A stretch of 30,624 nt of DNA from Phallusia fumigata (taxonomy: Eukaryota > Chordata > Ascidiacea > Phlebobranchia > Ascidiidae). Shown piece after piece: positions 17,444 through 24,379 of the stretch; positions within the stretch are counted from its first letter, which is position 1, and every line of letters begins with the position of its first letter. Location: positions 1 through 30,624 of the forward strand of contig QXVZ01007281.1 of NCBI GenBank assembly GCA_008931825.1, written 5' to 3'. Under the pieces are notes generated by a model. That model was not told where the DNA came from. It ran no database searches and worked only from the letters and a program-made list of their open reading frames with translations. The translations under genes and the position numbers were made by a program.

Positions 17444-19546
17444 ATGATTTACTCTTTACCTCAGTACCCAGAAATGGCAATGAAGCAGCTGACTGAAATG
17501 AGACAGAACAATCAATTTTGTGACATCGTAATCAGTGTTAATGGCCAAGAATACCGAGCACACAAAGCAGTGCTAGCCGCTGGGAGCCATTATATGCGGT
17601 ATCATCTTGCCAGTTTATCTGGAAACCTGTTACGCTTGCAACTACAGTTGACAGGGTGGAATATTTTTGAAGATGTTCTTCGGTTCATATACACAGGTGA
17701 AGTTGAACTGACTGAGCAAAATGTGGCAGAAATGACAATGATCGGAACCTTTTTACAAATTTCCGACTTGACAATGTTGACATCACAGTTTCTGAACAGT
17801 ATGCAGCAGATAAGTAGCCTGCCCGAAATTCTGCCAAGTCCTGCAGCTATTATGGATATCAGTAAGGATTATTCTGTCAATGGAATAGAGGAATTTACTC
17901 AAATAGAAACATATGTGGAACATGTTGCTAAAAGTGTTGCAAAGACAGCAAGAGCAAAAAAGCAAAAGAAACCAAATGATGATGATGATAAGAATTGGAA
18001 ACCTAACAATTCAAGTTACAAACAAACTAAAACTGCCACAAAACGACCTGCTAAAGCTCAAAAAAAGGCTTTACCCATTAAGAAACGGAGCAGAGTATCT
18101 GGAAATATTAGCAGGGATTCCATGATTGTGGAAATTAGTTCTGATGCAACAACAGATACATTGTCTGAGCCCATAAACCAAAACACACCTGTTAAAAACG
18201 CTAAAACATTCACACCCATTCAGCCTACAACTGCGAATGATCAAGCAACTGATCCGACGTTAATTGTAACTGATTCAACTTTCGTGTTCTTTGATAAGGA
18301 AACTGACAAGTTTTTGTGCAGGTTCTGTGACAAAACGTACAGAAGATACAACTCTTGTCTTCAACACGTTCAGACCCATAAAACCAAACCCAACATGTGT
18401 AGGTACTGTGGTGTGTTTTGCAAAACTACAAGTCTATTGTTAAATCACTATCGAGAAAATAAAGTCTGTAACCAGTCAACGAAAAAGGACCCAGATGCTT
18501 ACTTAAGCAAACAGGATTTTGCGGATGGATTTTTGTTTAAATGTGGGCTGTGTTTTGCAAGGTGTGAAAACTTCGACTTTTATCAAATACATAGAAAGAA
18601 AAAGCACAAAATTAACGAGGAGGTATTGATGTGTTCTGTGTGCAATCAATCATATTCAGATAATGCAACTTTCCACAAACACATAGCTGGCCATTATGCA
18701 GAGCAGCAACAACCACCAGAGGAAGATATGAAAAAAATCGTTCCATATAAGGCAAGTGATGACTTCGATTACATGTGCAAGTTGTGTGGTGACATTTTTC
18801 CTTCTATTGAAGCATACAATGAACACATGAAAATTAAGTGTGGTTTGAAAGGCCATCAGTGTACATTTTGCCACAAAAGATTTACACAGATCAAGATGTT
18901 TGAAAAACATCTTATGCGTCAAAACCGGGGTTCATGTGGTGCTCGGTGGAAAAAAGTTAGGCATAGTGAAAATCCACTGCTTGAAAGAAAGAAGTTTGAG
19001 AATGCAGATGTGCCAAATCCAAATCATGGCTTCTTTTGTAAAAGTTGTAACAAAGGCTTTGATAAATTTGCGACATTTTCAACTCATCAGCTTAAGGAGC
19101 ATGAAGATGATTCTGTCGAAAAAAAATGTCGATTTTGCAACTTGGTGTTTCAAGAAGAATTTTGGTTGGACAATCACATTGGCTACCATGTCAATCAAGC
19201 CCCCCAAACCACTGAAAGTTTGACAAAACCATACAAGTTTGTATGTCCTGTGTGTGAAAAGGCATTTGCTGTAAAAAAAGAATTTCACCTTCACAGACAC
19301 AAGGATTGTGCAAGAGAATGCAGATTTTGTGGGTATTCAATTCAAAACAAAATTTTAATGCGCAAACATATTCTTAAGCATACAGTCCCAAAACCATTTG
19401 ACTGCTGGAAGTGTAAGGAAGCATTTTATCTTCAAAGGGAACTGTTTAGGCATCTAACTGTTGATCATTCTGTCCAAATGCCCAATTCTAATATAGAACC
19501 AATATCTGTACCAAAACAACAGCTTTCTAAGGTGGCAAAATATTAA
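17444..19546 (+). CDS. BTBZF-6: BTB/POZ zinc finger protein, 700 aa, eleven fingers
   Basis: This intronless gene encodes a BTB domain (residues 1-120, FCDIVISVNG, RAHKAVLAA and FIYTGEVEL) and the longest linker of the array (about 120-290). The linker is strongly basic, with AKKQKK at 171-176 and a bipartite-type nuclear signal from 200 to 216 (KRPAKAQKK...IKKR). Eleven fingers follow in the order H, C, H, H, C, C, H, H, C, H, H (H is C2H2, C is C2HC), then SVQMP and a short tail. The CRFC finger has hydrophobic residues (I, L) at helix positions where the others carry polar ones, so it may bind DNA poorly. The ATG at 17444 follows GCC and aligns with the paralogs; nine in-frame upstream codons are not conserved. 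Confidence 0.9.
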   Translation: MIYSLPQYPEMAMKQLTEMRQNNQFCDIVISVNGQEYRAHKAVLAAGSHYMRYHLASLSGNLLRLQLQLTGWNIFEDVLRFIYTGEVELTEQNVAEMTMIGTFLQISDLTMLTSQFLNSMQQISSLPEILPSPAAIMDISKDYSVNGIEEFTQIETYVEHVAKSVAKTARAKKQKKPNDDDDKNWKPNNSSYKQTKTATKRPAKAQKKALPIKKRSRVSGNISRDSMIVEISSDATTDTLSEPINQNTPVKNAKTFTPIQPTTANDQATDPTLIVTDSTFVFFDKETDKFLCRFCDKTYRRYNSCLQHVQTHKTKPNMCRYCGVFCKTTSLLLNHYRENKVCNQSTKKDPDAYLSKQDFADGFLFKCGLCFARCENFDFYQIHRKKKHKINEEVLMCSVCNQSYSDNATFHKHIAGHYAEQQQPPEEDMKKIVPYKASDDFDYMCKLCGDIFPSIEAYNEHMKIKCGLKGHQCTFCHKRFTQIKMFEKHLMRQNRGSCGARWKKVRHSENPLLERKKFENADVPNPNHGFFCKSCNKGFDKFATFSTHQLKEHEDDSVEKKCRFCNLVFQEEFWLDNHIGYHVNQAPQTTESLTKPYKFVCPVCEKAFAVKKEFHLHRHKDCARECRFCGYSIQNKILMRKHILKHTVPKPFDCWKCKEAFYLQRELFRHLTVDHSVQMPNSNIEPISVPKQQLSKVAKY

Positions 19547-19572
19547 TCACACCTTACATTAACTATAGTTAC

Positions 19573-20019
19573 ATAAGCTGCTTAATTTATCATGTAAACT
19601 CATGTAGTTAACATGTTTGATAGTTATTAAGAAGGAAACAAGTTAAAGTGGTGCTGTATATGTGACAATATTTGAATTCTGGTGTTTGAACTGTGTCAAA
19701 CCCTGTTTTCAAGGCTTATATATGTTATGTGTGTCTCTTTCCAGTTTGATTGTGACCGGTTTTCCATAGGCTCTGTACATCAGAGTTGGATNTATAAGCT
19801 GCTTAATTTATCATGTAAACTCATGTAGTTGACATGTTTGATAGTTATTAAGAAGAAAACAAGTTAAAGTGGTGCTGTATATGTGACAATAATCGAATTC
19901 TGGTGTTTGAACTGTGTCAAACCCTGTTTTTAAGGCTTATGTATGTTATGTGTGTCTCTTTCCAGTTTGATTGTGACCGGTTTCGCCTTTTCCATAGGCT
20001 CTGTACATCAGAGTTGGAT
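19573..20019. repeat. ~220-bp duplicated contig ends flanking the gap at 19792
   Basis: Bases 19573-19791 recur at 19794-20019 with a few substitutions and one small insertion (TTTCGCCTTTT against TTTT). The N lies between them. The left copy stops 11 bases after the start of the MITE at 20009, so the repeat probably broke the assembly. I read this as two unmerged alleles. Confidence 0.82.
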
Positions 20020-20426
20020 CAATTACAATTAGTATTTGAGCTGAATGTAATTAATTACTATTTTTAGTGTAATTGTAATTTAAACTATTTTAGTTTGTGC
20101 AATTGTAATTTTCTCACACTTTTACCTAATTACTTCTCAAATTACCTTTTTTGGAAGATACCTTTGCCACAGATTTTTGCAGCAATTTCGAAGCATGGCT
20201 ATACATTTTATTGACCTAATTGTTGTGCCGTTGTGTAAAAAACAATGTGTTGAAAGCGAAAATTTTGTGACATGTAATTGTAATTTGTAATTTAGATACT
20301 ATTCTCAGAATAATTGTAATTCATATTTTAAAGGACAGAGTAATTGTAATTGTATTGTAATTCAAAAATTTGACAGAATAATTGTAGTTGCAATTTGACT
20401 AAAATCATGTAATTGATCCAACTATG
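20009..20426. mobile_element. 418-bp hAT-like MITE with TIRs and 8-bp target duplication
   Basis: The 19-bp ends CAGAGTTGGATCAATTACA (20009-20027) and the reverse complement of 20408-20426 match at 18 of 19 positions. They are flanked by the exact 8-bp direct repeat CTGTACAT (20001-20008 and 20427-20434). Both features are diagnostic of hAT-superfamily insertions. The interior is rich in TAATTGTAATT subrepeats and has no transposase frame. It lies just upstream of the BTBZF-7 acceptor, so it could affect that gene's promoter. Confidence 0.9.
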
Positions 20427-20451
20427 CTGTACATGTAGTTTTATGATTTAC

Positions 20452-20466
20452 AATTTGTTTTTACAG
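20452..20466 (+). other. Candidate orphan splice acceptor of BTBZF-7
   Basis: AATTTGTTTTTACAG ends 49 bases before the ATG and only 40 bases after the MITE end. Confidence 0.5.
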
Positions 20467-20515
20467 GTGTTATTGATTTTTTAAACCAAGCATAACAAAC
20501 TTCAAAAAACTCGAG

Positions 20516-22420
20516 ATGATTTATTCATCCTTAAACTTCTCACTGAACTCCTTGAAATTTTTAAACCAACTTCGCAAGAAGAAAACAACCTGTGACATTG
20601 ACATTAAGCTGAATGGTGTAAGTTATCCAGCTCACAAGGCGATCCTGATTGCTGGCAGTCCATTTCTACGACAGCACTTAACCAATGAGGGTGGATCCTC
20701 TTTTACAATTGGCCTTAAAGTGACAAACACTAAGGTAATGGAAGAGGTCTTGAATTTTCTTTATATTGGGGATATCGATTTGTCCCATGACAAGCTTGCT
20801 GAGACGATGTTGCTGGGGGCCTATCTACAAATATCAGAAATACAAACATTGACGGCTAAATTTATGCAAAGCGTACAGCCCATTGGTATGAAAAACCCTG
20901 CTCCAATTGAAGTCACTGTTCATCACTCTGTTGATTCTGATGAGGATTGTAACGAAGAAGGTGATTTGGATGAAGACCCAAGTCTAGGTACAACTGCAGA
21001 ACCAGCAGAGGAGAATGCACAGGAAAATGTTTCTATTACTGCTGAGAGCTTGGAGAATCCAGAAGATAAATATAGCGAAGTAAATTTTGATAAAGATAGT
21101 GGTATGCATGTTTGCAAGATTTGCAATCAATTTTTTAAAAATCGCAACAACTGCATGCGACACACTCAACTACACACCGGCGCTAGGCCCTTCATGTGCG
21201 AGCTTTGTGGAAAGTCATTCAAAAGAAAGGAAACACTTACCAGGCATTGTGGCTCGCGGTCTTGTCGAAAAGGTGTAAGTGTAACAGAACAACGCAAAAG
21301 AGACAGACAAAAACGAAGGATGTTTATGAGGACAAAAAAAGGAAAAAGGAATCTTTCTAGCATAACCGATCCCCAAATATTGGAATACTTGGACACTAAC
21401 AGCCTACCCCAGGTTTTTCGGTGTAAAAAATGTAGAAAAGAAAATGCAAGTTTGGGAAATTTTCGTCGTCACATTCGTACCCACACAGGTGAAAAACCAT
21501 TTTCATGTCCCATATGTTCAAAACACTTTCCAAGAAAAGATTCCTTGCTGGCACATCAGTCAAGATGGAAGAATGGTGCATGTTATGTATCGCCAGATCA
21601 AAGATTGAAGGACGGTACAAGCATTGTACATAATAAATCTTCAAAGAAAAACGAGGAAACTTTATCAGCTACAGTTGGTTTGGTTCAGGAATTAGAGGAC
21701 GTTAGGGATTTTTGCCCCTTTATTTGTGCTGAATGCGACCTAAACTTTGAGTATTTCAAAGACTTTTACACCCACCGAAGTGTTGAACATGGTGTGACTG
21801 AAGAGATCAAATGTCCAGTATGCCAGTTGGTGTTTGGAAAAGAGCTTTGGCTGACAAAACATTTGTTGTACCACAGCAAAGAAAAGCATGGCACAAGTGA
21901 CACATTTTCAAAAAAGCGAAAACTTTTTGTGTGTGTTTTATGCGCTGAAACATACGATAGTGAAGAATCCTTTCAGCTTCATGGCACTACCACTTGTATG
22001 ACATCTTGTCGTTTCTGCAGCAAAGTATTTGCGAGTAGGGCCCATCTTGACCGTCATGTCCGAACTCACATTGAGGAAGACTTTTTTGCCTGTTCCGTCT
22101 GTAGTGAATCTTTTAAAACACGCAAGAAACTTGCAGCCCATCTAAAGCTTGAACATTCAATTATAATGCCAAAATATGCCAGATTTGGCAGCATTCCACA
22201 GATCATAGAAGTAGATGAAATTGTAACAAACAATACCCATGACGAAATTAATATCACCATGGAAACAGAGGTTGAAGTCATGGGTTCTGCTAATGAAAAT
22301 GAAAGTGATGTTGAGTTGTCTGACAGTGCTGAAGTTGAGAACCGATTTACATGCACAATATGTGACAAACAGTTTAATGAAGAGGCGAACTTAAAGAGTC
22401 ACATAACTGTGGTGCACTAG
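20516..22420 (+). CDS. BTBZF-7: BTB/POZ zinc finger protein, 634 aa, ten fingers with C-terminal extension
   Basis: This intronless gene encodes a more diverged BTB domain (TTCDIDIKLNG, YPAHKAILIAG and FLYIGDIDL), an acidic linker, and ten fingers. TGARPF and TGEKPF linkers lie in the N-terminal finger group, and a very basic insert (KRDRQKRRMF, followed by KKGKR) separates the second and third fingers and may be a nuclear signal. After the terminal cassette and the SIIMP tail, an acidic segment of about 45 residues leads to one additional C2H2 finger that ends on its last zinc-binding His two codons before the stop. Its BTB groups with BTBZF-1 and -8 (KLAE motif) rather than with BTBZF-2 to -6. 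The second haplotype copy at 23597 carries a stop within the last finger. The ATG follows CGAG and aligns with the family. Confidence 0.9.
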   Translation: MIYSSLNFSLNSLKFLNQLRKKKTTCDIDIKLNGVSYPAHKAILIAGSPFLRQHLTNEGGSSFTIGLKVTNTKVMEEVLNFLYIGDIDLSHDKLAETMLLGAYLQISEIQTLTAKFMQSVQPIGMKNPAPIEVTVHHSVDSDEDCNEEGDLDEDPSLGTTAEPAEENAQENVSITAESLENPEDKYSEVNFDKDSGMHVCKICNQFFKNRNNCMRHTQLHTGARPFMCELCGKSFKRKETLTRHCGSRSCRKGVSVTEQRKRDRQKRRMFMRTKKGKRNLSSITDPQILEYLDTNSLPQVFRCKKCRKENASLGNFRRHIRTHTGEKPFSCPICSKHFPRKDSLLAHQSRWKNGACYVSPDQRLKDGTSIVHNKSSKKNEETLSATVGLVQELEDVRDFCPFICAECDLNFEYFKDFYTHRSVEHGVTEEIKCPVCQLVFGKELWLTKHLLYHSKEKHGTSDTFSKKRKLFVCVLCAETYDSEESFQLHGTTTCMTSCRFCSKVFASRAHLDRHVRTHIEEDFFACSVCSESFKTRKKLAAHLKLEHSIIMPKYARFGSIPQIIEVDEIVTNNTHDEINITMETEVEVMGSANENESDVELSDSAEVENRFTCTICDKQFNEEANLKSHITVVH

Positions 22421-22603
22421 TTGGACATTGTGAATGCAATGGGCCTTGCATCTAACTGACTTTAAAGTTTATTGTGTGGTTCAAAAAAAGGAGTGTAATG
22501 CCGTCAATAGAAACAAAATGCTTTTGTTTAAATTCCCAAACAACTTATTTGCATGTAAAACTTAAATTTTGTTTGTTGGCATGTTTTTGTTTGGCATGGA
22601 GAC

Positions 22604-22758
22604 TAGGAATGTTCAAAGAAAAAATCGAATTCATTGTTATTTATATTCCTAAAGTTAAAAAACAGTCCTTCATTATTCTTTTGTGTCATTTTACCAAGTT
22701 AATGTAAGATGGAACAACTTTTCTATAATAGCCAGCTATTCTTCTTTGAACATCCCTA
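22604..22758. mobile_element. 155-bp hAT-like MITE, haplotype copy 1
   Basis: The ends TAGGAATGTTCAAAG and CTTTGAACATCCCTA are inverted repeats with one mismatch. Flanking direct repeats are ATGGAGAC (22596-22603) and ATGGAGGC (22759-22766), an 8-bp target duplication with one later change. No coding capacity is present. It lies in the BTBZF-7 to BTBZF-8 spacer. Confidence 0.82.
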
Positions 22759-23098
22759 ATGGAGGCCTGGCAAGGTGTAGTGCTAAGAAAATGAACAACT
22801 GAACTGAATATTTCTGACACCACATATAAAAGAAACTAGTGTAGTGTTCTAAGGTTGTTCGCAACATAACTAAAAGCTGTTTCATGCTAAAATTGTTTGT
22901 GTGTGTCTTTGTTAGTGGGAGAGCTGTATTAAAAGCCGTTTTTGTTTTGCCATGTGCAGAAATTGATGTTGCCAATACATGCGGTGTTTTACAGAACTTA
23001 ACGATATTTAAATTTTTTTTAGATATCTTTGATTTAGGAGTTATGTGAAGTGTTAATATGCTTCTGTCTTGAATGCAAGAATTTGGGAATAACAAAAA

Positions 23099-23595
23099 AT
23101 GTTATATGTTTCACCAAACTTTGCTGGAAAAACTCTCAAAACTCTCAATGAAATGCGAAGAAATGAACGCCTTTGTGACATCACAGTTGTTATCGGAAGT
23201 TACAAATTTCCAGCTCACAAATCGGTGTTGGTGGCAAACAGTTCTTATATGGAACAGGAAATAGAGAAACTTCAAGGGCAAACTTTGACAATCGGTCTCT
23301 CGTTATCAAATCCTGCTGTTTTTGCTGAGCTGCTGAATTTTTTGTATCTCGGTGAAATCGAGCTGACTCAGGATAAGTTGGCAGAAGTCATGCTACTTGC
23401 ATCCTTTCTTCAAATCCCTGAAATAATCAAGCTTACATCAGAGTTTGTGCGCATGATGCAGAGTGCAAACACAAGTATTAACACAACTTCCGCAACGGAC
23501 AACAACCCCTCAGATGCGCATGTTTCAGGTGGTGAACAGGATGTTAATGAAGACGGTGCTGTGAATGTTTTTGAGGAGACAGATACAACTGACAC
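23099..23595 (+). CDS. BTBZF-8 N-terminus, allelic duplicate cut by an assembly gap
   Basis: This frame encodes the BTB domain and about 45 linker residues of BTBZF-8 and is nearly identical to the copy starting at 24380. Protein differences include L to I near ITSEFV, NP to TL in the linker, loss of one Gly, Q to R and V to A. It ends at the N at 23596; the few codons beyond the gap belong to the second copy of BTBZF-7. I treat it as the other allele of BTBZF-8, not as a separate gene. If a real tandem duplicate exists, its zinc fingers would lie in the gap. Confidence 0.8.
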
Positions 23596-23596
23596 N

Positions 23597-23683
23597 GTTG
23601 AGAAGCGATTTACATGAACAATATGTGACAAACAGTTTAATGAAGAGGCGAACTTGAAGAGTCACTTGACTGTGGTGCACTGA
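23597..23683 (+). pseudogene. BTBZF-7 3' end, second haplotype, with stop in the last finger
   Basis: This is the second copy of the final codons of BTBZF-7. The first zinc-binding Cys codon of the last finger, TGC at 22352 in copy 1, is TGA at 23615 here, so this allele would lose the C-terminal finger. The codons downstream remain in frame and similar up to the normal stop at about 23681. The change could be a real polymorphism or a sequencing error. Confidence 0.65.
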
Positions 23684-23776
23684 TTGGACTCCATTGTAAA
23701 TGCGATGGGCCTTGTATCTTAACTGACTTTAAAGTTTTTGTGTGGTTCAAAAAAGGAGTGTAATGCCGTCAAAACA

Positions 23777-23782
23777 AATAAA
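23777..23782 (+). terminator. Poly(A) signal candidate of BTBZF-7 (haplotype 2)
   Basis: AATAAA occurs about 95 bases after the stop position. The matching place in haplotype 1 reads AACAAA. Confidence 0.4.
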
Positions 23783-23867
23783 ATGCTTTTGTTTAAATTC
23801 CCAAACAACTTATTTTTATGTAAAACCAAATTTTATTTTTTGGAATGTTTTTGTTTGGCATGGAGGC

Positions 23868-24010
23868 TAGGAATGTTCAAAGTACAAAATAGAATTCATT
23901 GTCAAACAGTCCTTTATTATTCTTTTGTTCTTCTGTGTCATTTTACCGAGTTAATGTAAAACGAAACAACTTTTCTAAAATAGCCAGCTATTCTACTTTG
24001 AACATCCCTA
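23868..24010. mobile_element. 143-bp hAT-like MITE, haplotype copy 2
   Basis: This is the same insertion as at 22604, with intact identical 8-bp target duplications ATGGAGGC (23860-23867 and 24011-24018). The terminal repeats extend slightly further here (TAGGAATGTTCAAAGTA against TAGGGATGTTCAAAGTA). Its presence at the same site in both copies predates their divergence. Confidence 0.82.
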
Positions 24011-24379
24011 ATGGAGGCCTTGCTTTAACCCCTAGAGTTATCCAATTACTTGTTAACAAGGTGCAGTGCTAAGAAAATGAACAAACTGAATATTTCTGAC
24101 ACCACATATAAAAGAAACTAGTGTAGTGTTCTAAGATTGTTCGCAACATAACTGAAAGTTGTTTAATGCTAAAATTGTTTGTGTCTGTCTTTGTTAGTGG
24201 GAGAGCTGTATTAAAAGCTGTTTTTGTTTTGCTATGTGCAGAAATAAATGTGACCAATACATGCTGTGTTTTACAGAACTTAACGACATTTGAATTTTTT
24301 TAGATATCTTTGATTTAGGAGTTATGTGAAGTGTTAATATGCTTCTGTCTTGAATGCAAGAATTTGGGAATAACAAAAA

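Noticed and set aside
23099..23617. A separate ninth BTB-zinc finger gene
   Set aside because: It duplicates the start of the gene at 24380 and ends exactly at a gap, and its last codons come from the second copy of BTBZF-7. An allelic artefact is the simpler reading.
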